From IMG/VR virus record IMGVR_UViG_3300029797_000018, positions 1 through 25,102 of that record: DNA of 25,102 nt; one strand, written 5' to 3'. A program made the translations under genes and the position numbers. Positions 15,778 through 20,992 of this stretch are shown here, piece after piece. A model generated the notes under the pieces. The model searched no databases. It was given only the letters and a program-made list of their open reading frames with translations, and was not told where the DNA came from. This DNA is from a virus. The number at the start of each line of letters is the position of its first letter. Position 1 is the stretch's first letter.

Positions 15778-15853
15778 ATTGTATTAGCTCAGCTAGTAGA
15801 GCGATTCCCTCAAAAGGAATTTGTCAAAGGTGCGAATCCTTTATACAAAACCA
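15778..15853 (+). ncRNA. tRNA-like domain embedded in the large RNA (anticodon position CAA)
   Basis: All four arms are present: acceptor TTGTAT/ATACAA with an A-A mismatch at the end, D stem GCTC/GAGC, anticodon stem ATTCC/GGAAT with loop CTCAAAA, 5-base variable loop, T stem AAAGG/CCTTT, and encoded CCA. The anticodon CAA would read Leu codon TTG, but bacterial Leu tRNAs have a long variable arm, which is missing here. The T loop is TGCGAAT rather than TTCGAAT. A genuine Leu-CAA tRNA exists at 24802. This is more likely a tRNA-like piece of the large RNA than a working tRNA. Confidence 0.6.
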
Positions 15854-16200
15854 TTAAAAAACGGAAAGTTCTGCTACACATGTAAAAGGTCGAAAGACCC
15901 GATGAAAATAGCCTAATCGCTAACAGAGAAATCTGAATTGGCGGACACAAGTACCTCCCAAGGGGAAAGTGTTTTGATTGGAAACAGCATCTATTACCTT
16001 AGCGGGTATTAAGAGGTGGGCACACATCGGAGAATGTTGAAAATCGAGTAATCACATGTTAGAGGTCAAATGCTAGACCTGTAAAATAAATAGCGGTTAT
16101 GATGATAGAGTTATGTGATATCGGGAGATATGCTTAACTGGATAAGAAGAGAACCTCTATGGGGACATAGTAGGATAATGCTTCAAAGGTATCATCACTA

Positions 16201-16228
16201 AAAGGTATAATCTCAACCTTTATTTTTT
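16201..16228 (+). terminator. terminator of the large structured RNA
   Basis: AAAGGT (16201-16206) pairs with ACCTTT (16216-16221) around a 9-base loop and is followed by ATTTTTT. It closes the RNA domain just after the long-range TGATGATA/TATCATCA helix. Confidence 0.6.
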
Positions 16229-16454
16229 AAAAAAATGTAAATTGAATAAGATTAAATATAAAACTAAAAAAACTAAATTATATTAAATATGGATAACTTC
16301 ATCGTATATCTATTGAGATAACTTCAGAAAATAGAAAATAATATAGAATTGGTAATATAATAGTTAGAGTTAGAAAATTAAAAGATTCTATTTAAAATAG
16401 TATAAAAAATAAGAGATATACTAATAAAAATAATTTCTTTTAAAATAATTATGT

Positions 16455-16535
16455 TATAATTAAAGAGAGAATAAAATCTACTAATAATAGAATAAAAAGT
16501 AATAGATGCTTGGATTTTATTCTCTCTTATTTTAA
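16455..16535 (+). ncRNA. small RNA: promoter followed by a 16-bp perfect hairpin
   Basis: TATAAT at 16455-16460 is followed within a few bases by a perfect 16-bp stem (16463-16478 with 16513-16528) around a 34-base loop containing AATAATAG and AGTAATAG. The transcript would start at or inside the stem. After the stem the sequence TATTTTAAAG is a poor T-tract. The AT-rich stretch 16229-16450 before it holds no gene or clear signal. Confidence 0.5.
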
Positions 16536-16540
16536 AGTGA

Positions 16541-16682
16541 TTTACCAAAAACAAGAATTACAAGTAAAGAATACATCGTTAATTTTTGATATTAAACAAG
16601 AGCCCGTTCGATTCGTTTGGCTTTGGAAGCTGGTTGCCACATTTACTCTTTATTGATTTTATCTTGTTTTTGTTAAGTTTCT
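16541..16682 (+). ncRNA. small hairpin RNA family, divergent member (copy 3)
   Basis: It shares GAATTACA and ATACATCG with the two elements at 21464 and 21584. ACAAGA (16551-16556) pairs with TCTTGT (16672-16677) and AGTAAA (16563-16568) with TTTACT (16642-16647), the same two-stem layout with different sequence. The stem is followed by TTTTTG. The middle adds an AGCC/GGCT hairpin containing a T-loop-like GTTCGATTC. No gene is present. Confidence 0.5.
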
Positions 16683-16700
16683 TTAAAAAAATAAAAAAAA

Positions 16701-16740
16701 ATACAAAAAATGAAAAATTTTTGTATAATGTGTATAAATA
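16701..16740 (+). promoter_or_regulatory. tandem TATAAT and TATAAATA promoter upstream of the tRNA cluster
   Basis: AATGAAAAATTTTTGTATAAT (TATAAT 16724-16729) is followed by TATAAATA at 16733-16740. The same double arrangement, with near-identical flanks, occurs at 19856-19872. The first core is a host sigma70 -10; the second is the T4-type late core. It could allow transcription early and late. Confidence 0.5.
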
Positions 16741-16776
16741 AAAATTAAAACAAAAGGAAATATAGGAATTCAAAAA

Positions 16777-16869
16777 ATGCAAACTTCAAAATATACTTTT
16801 ATGTGTTCGTCAATCAAAGGATATTCGTTTGTACAATTTTCATCCTATTATTACCAAACCATTCACTAA
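16777..16869 (+). CDS. possible 30-aa leader peptide before the tRNA cluster
   Basis: ATG 16777 with AGGA 9 bases upstream opens a 30-codon frame ending at TAA 16867. The product is Ser/Tyr/Phe-rich and unrecognised. It lies just downstream of the tandem promoter. A hairpin, CACTAAG/CTTAGTG (16864-16870/16884-16890), overlaps its stop codon and may end or stabilise the transcript. It could be a real small gene or chance. Confidence 0.3.
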   Translation: MQTSKYTFMCSSIKGYSFVQFSSYYYQTIH

Positions 16870-16965
16870 GAGATATTTGAATCCCTTAGTGAGAATTTTC
16901 ACAAGGGAAACAATTAAGCTTTAATAAAAAAATCCCAAACTGAAAATTTAAAAAAACAACTTTGA

Positions 16966-17039
16966 TGCGGAGTGGAGCAGTATGGCAGCTCGCAAGGCTC
17001 ATAACCTTGAGGTCAGGGGTTCAAATCCCTTCTCCGCTA
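16966..17039 (+). tRNA. tRNA-fMet (CAT), initiator-like
   Basis: Acceptor GCGGAG/CTCCGC carries an unpaired T1-T72 end, the hallmark of bacterial initiators. D stem GAGC/GCTC gives the A11-U24 pair of initiators, and the anticodon loop is CTCATAA. The TGGAGCAG and AGCTCG stretches match bacterial fMet tRNA. The 3 G-C pairs of the anticodon stem are only partly kept. No CCA is encoded; a pseudoknot element follows after one base. Confidence 0.88.
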
Positions 17040-17040
17040 G

Positions 17041-17111
17041 AGCAATTAATCATTTACCTTCACGCGGTATTGCTTGTAAGTAGGAATTTAATTCCGAAAC
17101 TAAAAAATGAT
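17041..17111 (+). ncRNA. tRNA-trailing pseudoknot element, copy 1
   Basis: Order of parts: A AGCAAT (17041-17046), B ATCATTT (17049-17055), C ACC-TTCACGC-GGT (17056-17068), A' ATTGCT (17069-17074), spacer TGTAAGTA, D GGAAT/ATTCC (17083-17095), GAAACT, and B' AAATGAT (17105-17111). A pairs with A', and B, inside A, pairs with B' outside it, so the fold is a pseudoknot. Six other copies keep the pairing with different bases. It lies between the fMet and Ser tRNAs. Confidence 0.75.
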
Positions 17112-17117
17112 ATTTAT

Positions 17118-17204
17118 GGAAGCTTACTCTAATTGGCAAGAGGTCTGACTTGAAATCAGGTGTAGGTGTAACAGCCGATCGGGGTTCGAATCCCTGAGCT
17201 TCCG
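17118..17204 (+). tRNA. tRNA-Ser (TGA)
   Basis: Acceptor GGAAGCT/AGCTTCC, D stem CTCT/AGAG, anticodon loop CTTGAAA, long variable arm as in class II tRNAs, T arm GGGGTTCGAATCCCT, G73. No CCA is encoded; copy 2 of the pseudoknot element follows within two bases. Confidence 0.92.
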
Positions 17205-17205
17205 C

Positions 17206-17282
17206 ACTCGATGATGATAATTTACCTTTACGTGGTATCGAGTATAAGTAACTTTTTTAAAAAGTGAAACTGAAAAATTATC
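17206..17282 (+). ncRNA. tRNA-trailing pseudoknot element, copy 2
   Basis: A ACTCGAT pairs with A' ATCGAGT (17206-17212/17237-17243). B GATAATTT pairs with B' AAATTATC (17216-17223/17275-17282). C is ACC-TTTACGT-GGT (17224-17236). D is ACTTTT/AAAAGT (17251-17265), followed by GAAACT. Every stem differs from copy 1 but pairs perfectly. Confidence 0.75.
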
Positions 17283-17306
17283 AAAAAAATGAAATTTTTA
17301 AAATGT

Positions 17307-17389
17307 CCGTAGGCTGGGTATAGGTGAACCCAAGAGACTGTAAATCTCCCGCTTCGGCTGTGATGGTTCAATTCCGTCCCTGCGGACCA
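17307..17389 (+). tRNA. tRNA-Tyr (GTA)
   Basis: Acceptor CCGTAGG/CCTGCGG, D stem GGGT/ACCC, anticodon loop CTGTAAA, class II variable arm with a GC-TTCG-GC hairpin, T stem GATGG/CCGTC, A73 and encoded CCA. The first anticodon-stem pair is a mismatch. Confidence 0.9.
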
Positions 17390-17423
17390 AATATTTGATT
17401 TTATTAGAAAATAAGGAAATATA

Positions 17424-17771
17424 ATGCGACTTGAAACATTGACTGAAAAAAGAAAACTGAATTATACCGGCATCTTTTTTAGAGATGGAACTCATATGAC
17501 TTGGAATTACGGATTTCCTTTGGAAAGACCTGATGGGGTTTCAGAAGGTGATAAAACCAAAGTAAAAGTAATCGGTGGATATGAAGATGATCAAGTTAAA
17601 TGTCTTGTTGTAGAGTGGGAAAACCACAAAAATCAACCAAATGGTAAAACGTTGCTTCATATAACAACCGAAGTCCGAAATGGTGGAAAACCTGTAATGA
17701 GTGGAAAAAGAGCAACAAAATACGGATACGATAAAATTACACCTTACTATATAGACGGTGTTTGGAAGTAA
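17424..17771 (+). CDS. hypothetical protein inside the tRNA cluster, 115 aa
   Basis: I do not recognise this gene. ATG 17424 follows AAGGAAAT. The product is a soluble, mixed-charge protein with a strand-rich N-terminal half (YTGIFFRDGTHMTWNYGF) and a basic C-terminal half (SGKRATKYGYDKI). It lies between tRNA-Tyr and a CAU tRNA, so it may be made from the same transcript. Codon use is slightly richer in G and C than in the left part of the window, shared with other tRNA-cluster genes. Confidence 0.7.
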   Translation: MRLETLTEKRKLNYTGIFFRDGTHMTWNYGFPLERPDGVSEGDKTKVKVIGGYEDDQVKCLVVEWENHKNQPNGKTLLHITTEVRNGGKPVMSGKRATKYGYDKITPYYIDGVWK

Positions 17772-17798
17772 AGTTTTTATTTGAAAAAATAATTTTGA

Positions 17799-17870
17799 TG
17801 CGACGTAGAGAAGCGGTATCTCGTTAGACTCATGATCTAAAGAACGGGTGTTCGATTCACCCCGTCGCTA
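17799..17870 (+). tRNA. tRNA with anticodon CAT (Met or Ile2)
   Basis: Acceptor GCGACG/CGTCGC with a T1-T72 mismatch, D stem GAGA/TCTC, anticodon stem TTAGA/TCTAA with loop CTCATGA, T arm GGGTGTTCGATTCACCC, A73. Base 37 is G, whereas Met and Ile2 tRNAs normally have A. No CCA; a pseudoknot element abuts directly. Confidence 0.82.
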
Positions 17871-17940
17871 AAGCAATGAATCATTTACCTTCACGCGGTA
17901 TTGCTTGTAAGTAGGAATTTAATTCCGAAACTAAAAATGA
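17871..17940 (+). ncRNA. tRNA-trailing pseudoknot element, copy 3
   Basis: Nearly identical to copy 1. A AAGCAAT pairs with A' ATTGCTT (17871-17877/17900-17906). B TCATTT pairs with B' AAATGA (17881-17886/17935-17940). C is ACC-TTCACGC-GGT, D is GGAAT/ATTCC, then GAAACT. It abuts the tRNA discriminator base with no gap and ends 4 bases before tRNA-Cys. Confidence 0.75.
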
Positions 17941-17944
17941 AATT

Positions 17945-18020
17945 GACGATGTAGCCAAGTTGGTAAGGCAATGGATTGCAACTCCATTAATCTCTGGTTC
18001 GAACCCAGGCATCGTCTCCA
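17945..18020 (+). tRNA. tRNA-Cys (GCA)
   Basis: Acceptor GACGATG/CATCGTC, D stem GCC/GGC, anticodon stem ATGGA/TCCAT with loop TTGCAAC, T stem TCTGG/CCAGG, T73 and encoded CCA. Confidence 0.93.
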
Positions 18021-18046
18021 AATTTACTAAAAAAAGGACAAAAACA

Positions 18047-18107
18047 ATGTTTAAAATGTTTAGAAAGTCCTATCTTAACTCAAAATAATTTTGTGTTGGG
18101 GTAGGAC
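18047..18107 (+). other. mini-ORF plus long hairpin between tRNA-Cys and tRNA-Phe
   Basis: AAGGA followed by ATG 18047 opens a 13-codon frame ending at 18088. It overlaps a hairpin in which GTCCTATC (18067-18074) pairs with GGTAGGAC (18100-18107), with an inner CAAAA/TTTTG stem. Translation of the mini-ORF would disrupt the stem. It may be a leader-type control or an RNA processing spacer; no more can be read. Confidence 0.3.
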
Positions 18108-18130
18108 GGTAATAAAATAATCCATCTTAC

Positions 18131-18209
18131 CCCAACTTAGCTCAGATTATGGTAGAGCGTTCGGTTGAAGCCCGAAGCGTCGCTGGTTCAACTCCAGCAG
18201 TTGGGGCCA
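18131..18209 (+). tRNA. tRNA-Phe (GAA)
   Basis: Acceptor CCCAACT/AGTTGGG, D stem GCTC/GAGC, anticodon stem TTCGG/CCGAA with loop TTGAAGC, T stem GCTGG/CCAGC, encoded CCA. The discriminator base is G. Confidence 0.93.
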
Positions 18210-18219
18210 TTTTTATTTT

Positions 18220-19079
18220 TCAATTAAAGTATTCTTGTAATGTAGTTAGATTATTTAATGTTTCAATTAAATCATATTTTGATTGAGTATCACAAATGGC
18301 TTTAAATTCATTTCCAAAAACAAATCGGATTTCATCACCTTTGTCTGGATTATCTGCTAAGACACATTTCATCTTTTCTTCGTCATTGCCCCACCAGTAT
18401 CCTTTAATTTCTAATGTAATGTCAAATTGTGGTAATAATATGTCTGGAGTATATCTTTTAATTTTATCACCTATAGAGTAAGTTAACATTCCTTCTTTTT
18501 TGATTTTTTTCCATTCAATACCAAATTCATTAAATTTTAAAACACAATCTCGTTCCCATCTTCCTTGAACAAAAACATCATCTATTTTATACCATTTACA
18601 TCTTCCACCAGTATTATGCAAAGATTGTCTTTCACTTACTCGTTGTCTTGCTTCTTCGCCCATTTTTGAAACTTTGTAAGTACCATTAGAAATCTGACGT
18701 TGAAATGTTCTTGAAACATTTTTACTATTTTTTTTAACCCTTGTATCTGTTTCGTTTGTTAATCCTTTATTCCAACTTTGTCTGTTTCCATCTTTAAAAC
18801 CTATGTTTGGATCATGATTTTTTCCTTCACCATGTGATCTCCAAATATGTGTAGAAATACCTTTTTTTGAATATTCCTTTCCACAGTATGGACATTTGTA
18901 CTTTCATTTGGTTGTTTCCAAGATTCATTAATTTGGGTAATACTTGTTATTTCTTTTTTTCTTTGATTGATTTTGATATTTCTGTTTTTAAAACATGCTT
19001 TTGAATTTATATGTTTTTTGATATTATTGACTGTTATTGAAATCCCACATTCGGGACAAATTACGGTTTCACGTTTCAT
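18220..19079 (-). pseudogene. frameshifted homing endonuclease with zinc fingers and PD-(D/E)XK domain
   Basis: Read leftward from ATG 19079. The N-terminal part (MKRETVICPECG, KKHINSKAC) carries a C2HC finger. It loses frame near 18899-18906. The adjacent frame, which has a TGA just before that point, continues with a second finger (YKCPYCGKEYSKKG, HIWRSHG), a basic linker (SWNKGLTNETDTRV) and a nuclease domain. In the last 147 codons, RYTPDILLPQFDITLEIKGY holds P73-D74 and E85-I-K87, the PD-(D/E)XK catalytic set. Such proteins cut tRNA-cluster or intergenic DNA and spread by homing. One inserted base would restore a single frame, so this is a decayed gene or a sequencing error. From codon 1 at 18663 the nuclease half stays open. 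Confidence 0.72.
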
Positions 19080-19282
19080 ATTATTGACCTTTATTGTATA
19101 ATTGTTATTAGTATGAAGGACAGCCAATCTATTGACCTTGTTGGTTTTTCAACTATTTGGCGACAGTTGAAATTACTTCATACTTCCTATTTGTATTTAT
19201 ACGCTTTTATCTTATTTAAAAGGAAAAAAGTCAATTTTATGAAAATAAATTTGTGTTAAATATTGAGAAAGGAATACCAAAC
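19080..19282. promoter_or_regulatory. intergenic region with TTGTATAAT and a 7-bp hairpin
   Basis: ATTGTATAAT (TATAAT 19097-19102) lies on the plus strand, and TATTGACCTT occurs twice nearby. TTCAACT and AGTTGAA near 19147-19170 form a hairpin. AAAGGA at 19268-19273 is the ribosome site of the next gene. No further gene is seen. Confidence 0.35.
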
Positions 19283-19552
19283 ATGTATGCTTTAATTGGT
19301 GAAATAAACGATGTATATCAAGACAGACCCGGTGGACCGTTTAAGGATCATTGGAGTGAAGTAATTATTGCATTATTTACAACCGAACAGTTAGCAAATG
19401 AGTATATTAAAAAAAGTAGAGTTCCTGCCCCGTATTATACTAAAATGAATGTAACAAAATATTTTGAGGACGAGTCACTTTTATCCAACTGTCAAGTAGC
19501 AAGAGTAGAAAAATATAAAGAACCACAATATGAAATCAATCCTAAGTTGTAA
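19283..19552 (+). CDS. hypothetical small phage protein, 89 aa
   Basis: The frame is open from GTG 19253, but AAAGGA at 19268-19273 sets the start at ATG 19283. The product begins MYALIGEINDVYQD and contains a helix typical of small accessory proteins (TTEQLANEYIKK). It is soluble and slightly acidic, with no known function. Similar small proteins that begin with a short strand and a TEEQA-type helix are common in phages, but I cannot name a family. Confidence 0.68.
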   Translation: MYALIGEINDVYQDRPGGPFKDHWSEVIIALFTTEQLANEYIKKSRVPAPYYTKMNVTKYFEDESLLSNCQVARVEKYKEPQYEINPKL

Positions 19553-19560
19553 TTATATTG

Positions 19561-19566
19561 TATAAT
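19561..19566 (+). promoter_or_regulatory. promoter -10 TATAAT
   Basis: ATTGTATAAT lies directly after the stop codon of the preceding gene and 33 bases before the next ATG. It belongs to the TTGTATAAT group repeated across the tRNA region. No -35 is evident. Confidence 0.4.
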
Positions 19567-19598
19567 ATTAATTATAACGCACAATGAAGGAGACATAA

Positions 19599-19789
19599 AT
19601 GACTACTGTATTACAGCAAGATGGTGCCCCCCTTTAAAAAATGCAATTGAGTGGGTATCTGAACAAAGAGAAAAATTTCCTGATAAAAAAACTGCAAAAA
19701 TTGTTGATGAGGCATGTATCAAATTTGATTTAACCCCAAAAGATTCAGAATTTTTGGTTCGGTTTTGGAAAGAACAAAAAAACAATTAA
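19599..19789 (+). pseudogene. small gene with a frameshift at a C6-T3-A6 run
   Basis: ATG 19599 has a GAAGGAGA ribosome site and a promoter. The frame gives MTTVLQQDGAPL and then a stop. Beyond the run at 19627-19641, the frame one base back stays open for 50 codons (KNAIEWVSEQREKFPD to FLVRFWKEQKNN) and reads as an ordinary soluble helical protein. One extra C, or two fewer, would join the halves. This may be a homopolymer sequencing error, a real mutation, or programmed -1 frameshifting on the slippery run. The protein is unrecognised. Confidence 0.65.
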
Positions 19790-19832
19790 AATATAATTTT
19801 TATAACTTTATTTTAAAAAAATAAAAAAATAC

Positions 19833-19872
19833 TTGTAAAAAATGAAAAACTTTTGTATAATAGTTATAAATA
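19833..19872 (+). promoter_or_regulatory. promoter: TTGTAA-17-TATAAT followed by TATAAATA
   Basis: TTGTAA (19833-19838), 17-base spacer, TATAAT (19856-19861), then TATAAATA (19865-19872). Flanks (AAATGAAAAA, TTTTG) match the promoter at 16701-16740. It drives the small gene at 19913. Confidence 0.6.
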
Positions 19873-19912
19873 AAAACAATGAAACCACAAACTCCTAAAA
19901 AGGAAGAATAAA

Positions 19913-20050
19913 ATGAATATTACAATCGGTCAAGAAAATTTGAAACGTAATGAAGATAATATTCTTTCGACTGCGACTGCGCAAGATATGCCCGCGGCCA
20001 AGAAACATAATGAACCATCGTTGGGGTTTTTGGAGGATAAAGGCGTATAA
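19913..20050 (+). CDS. 45-aa small protein
   Basis: A complete small unit: promoter, AAAGGAAG ribosome site, ATG 19913, 45 codons ending TAA, then a strong terminator. The product MNITIGQENLKRNEDN... ends in SLGFLEDKGV and has an alanine-rich middle (STATAQDMPAAKK). No family is recognised. Its private promoter and terminator show it is expressed as a monocistronic gene. Confidence 0.65.
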   Translation: MNITIGQENLKRNEDNILSTATAQDMPAAKKHNEPSLGFLEDKGV

Positions 20051-20077
20051 ACACACACTTTATCATAAAAGAATAAC

Positions 20078-20116
20078 AAAAACCCCATCAGACGAAAGTT
20101 TGTTGGGGTTTTTTAG
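20078..20116 (+). terminator. strong rho-independent terminator
   Basis: AAAACCCCA pairs with TGGGGTTTT, with an inner AGAC-GAAA-GTTT stem and a run of six T. It ends the 45-aa gene transcript. Confidence 0.8.
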
Positions 20117-20144
20117 TTTATAAACAAAATAATTTAAAAAAAGG

Positions 20145-20173
20145 TTGACTTCTTTAAAATTATTTGGTATAAT
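20145..20173 (+). promoter_or_regulatory. near-consensus promoter TTGACT-17-TGG-TATAAT
   Basis: TTGACT (20145-20150), a 17-base spacer ending in an extended -10 TGG, and TATAAT (20168-20173). It is the best sigma70-type promoter in the window and fires into the Lys tRNA segment. Confidence 0.8.
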
Positions 20174-20203
20174 ACAAAAATAATGAAAAAAGGAAAATAA
20201 AAA

Positions 20204-20272
20204 ATGAAACAAGTTATGAAACTATAACTCTGTGTTTGAAAACCAATTGATTACAAATTGCTTGCACGGAGT
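20204..20272 (+). promoter_or_regulatory. seven-codon leader ORF and bulged stem before tRNA-Lys
   Basis: AAAGGA is followed by ATG 20204 and the peptide MKQVMKL, stop at 20225. A stem then forms between ACTCTGTG (20227-20234) and CACGGAGT (20265-20272), with an inner CAATT/AATTG stem. Two of seven codons are Lys AAA, and tRNA-Lys (TTT) is the next gene. The set-up recalls attenuation, but no terminator alternative is visible. Confidence 0.4.
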
Positions 20273-20297
20273 ATAAACTAAACAAAGAATATATTTT

Positions 20298-20373
20298 GGG
20301 CAAGTGGCGCAACCGGGAGCGCAACGGACTTTTAATCCGTAGGTTGTGGGATCGTACCCCACCTTGCTCACCA
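20298..20373 (+). tRNA. tRNA-Lys (TTT)
   Basis: Acceptor GGGCAAG/CTTGCTC, D stem GCGC/GCGC, anticodon stem ACGGA/TCCGT with loop CTTTTAA, T stem GTGGG/CCCAC, encoded CCA. The T loop ATCGTAC departs from the usual TTCGANC. Confidence 0.9.
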
Positions 20374-20378
20374 CCAAG

Positions 20379-20447
20379 TCAAACAAAGTAATTCACCTTT
20401 ACGTGGTGTTTGATATAAGTAACTGAAAAGTGAAACTAAGAAATTAC
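20379..20447 (+). ncRNA. tRNA-trailing pseudoknot element, copy 4
   Basis: A TCAAAC pairs with A' GTTTGA (20379-20384/20408-20413). B GTAATT pairs with B' AATTAC (20388-20393/20442-20447). C is ACC-TTTACGT-GGT (20395-20407). D is ACT-GAAA-AGT (20422-20431), then GAAACT. It lies 5 bases after the encoded CCA of tRNA-Lys and ends just before the ribosome site of the next gene. Confidence 0.75.
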
Positions 20448-20461
20448 GAAAGAGAGATGAA

Positions 20462-20854
20462 ATGACAATTATATATTGTTGTAAATGCGAAAGAGAAGTA
20501 AATACAGAAAAAAAATTTGGTTCATATGTGTATCCACATAGACCAGATCTTAAACGTAAAACCTTCTTTGTTTGTCAAAACTGTGGAAATCATGTTGGAA
20601 TGAACACAAAAAGTGGAAGACCTTTAGGTGTAATCCCAACAAAAGAAATTCGTTCTTTTAGACAAACTATTCATGGATTAATTGATCCATTGTGGCAAGA
20701 TGGAAAAATCTCTCGCAGTAAATTATATTCGGAATTATCCAAAAAATTAGGATATGAATATCATACTGCTAATCTTAGAAGCCTTGATGAATGTAGAAAA
20801 GTTATAAGAATCGCAATTAAGATGCGTGGATTGAAATACGGATATAGAAAATAA
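20462..20854 (+). CDS. DUF3268-type zinc-finger protein, 130 aa
   Basis: Two Cys pairs, YCCKCE (5-10) and FVCQNCGNHVG (36-46), form a zinc ribbon. They are followed by SGRPLGVIPTKEIRSFRQTI, IDPLWQDGKISRSKLYSEL and LRSLDECRKVI. This series (RPLG, then helix, PLW, R..Y..L, then a C near the end) is that of the DUF3268 zinc-finger domain found in many phages, of unknown function. The ribosome site GAGAG lies in the tail of pseudoknot copy 4, so folding of that RNA could affect translation. Confidence 0.75.
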   Translation: MTIIYCCKCEREVNTEKKFGSYVYPHRPDLKRKTFFVCQNCGNHVGMNTKSGRPLGVIPTKEIRSFRQTIHGLIDPLWQDGKISRSKLYSELSKKLGYEYHTANLRSLDECRKVIRIAIKMRGLKYGYRK

Positions 20855-20857
20855 ATT

Positions 20858-20886
20858 TTGCTTTTTTTGAAAAATTATCTTATAAT
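20858..20886 (+). promoter_or_regulatory. promoter TTGCTT-17-TATAAT
   Basis: TTGCTT (20858-20863), a 17-base spacer and TATAAT (20881-20886), 19 bases before tRNA-Pro. Both boxes and the spacing are good. Confidence 0.7.
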
Positions 20887-20905
20887 GTTAATGTATAAAA
20901 AATTA

Positions 20906-20980
20906 CGAGTCGTAGCCAAGTGGTATGGCGCATGCTTTGGGAGCATGAAATCGCAGGTTCGATCCCTGCCGACTCGACCA
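20906..20980 (+). tRNA. tRNA-Pro (TGG)
   Basis: Acceptor CGAGTCG/CGACTCG, D stem GCC/GGC, anticodon stem CATGC/GCATG with loop TTTGGGA, T stem GCAGG/CCTGC, A73 and CCA. Confidence 0.95.
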
Positions 20981-20992
20981 AGATTTGATAAT

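Larger units (their letters stand above)
15275..16228 (+). ncRNA. giant structured non-coding RNA (GOLLD/ROOL-like candidate)
   Basis: About 950 bases without a gene, with a promoter before and a terminator after. Stems include GGTCT/AGACC (15327-15340), GGAGAT/ATCTCC (15361-15375), GCAGA/TCTGC (15381-15399), CCAAA-GTAA-TTTGG (15401-15414), ACTG-GGGA-CAGT (15553-15564), GAATAGT/ACTATTC (15609-15615/15640-15646), GAGAAGGTG/CGCCTTTTC (15713-15721/15761-15769), GGTC-GAAA-GACC (15888-15899), CAGA-GAAA-TCTG (15924-15935), TGATGATA/TATCATCA (16100-16107/16190-16197) and CTATG-GGGA-CATAG (16157-16170). Many loops are GNRA tetraloops. GC content is above the surroundings. A tRNA-like domain is embedded at 15778-15853. 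Giant ornate RNAs of phages (GOLLD, ROOL) share this size, complexity and tRNA-cluster setting. Membership is inference, because I cannot align to their models. Confidence 0.7.

Noticed and set aside
15275-16228. Group I or group II intron, RNase P or tmRNA as identity of the large RNA
   Set aside because: No intron core, RNase P conserved core or tmRNA tag frame with paired ends could be found, and there is no split host gene around it.
17041-17111. Hammerhead or pistol ribozyme as identity of the tRNA-trailing element
   Set aside because: GAAAC after a stem recalls a hammerhead, but CTGATGA is absent and the pseudoknot layout differs. The pistol consensus also does not fit as I remember it.
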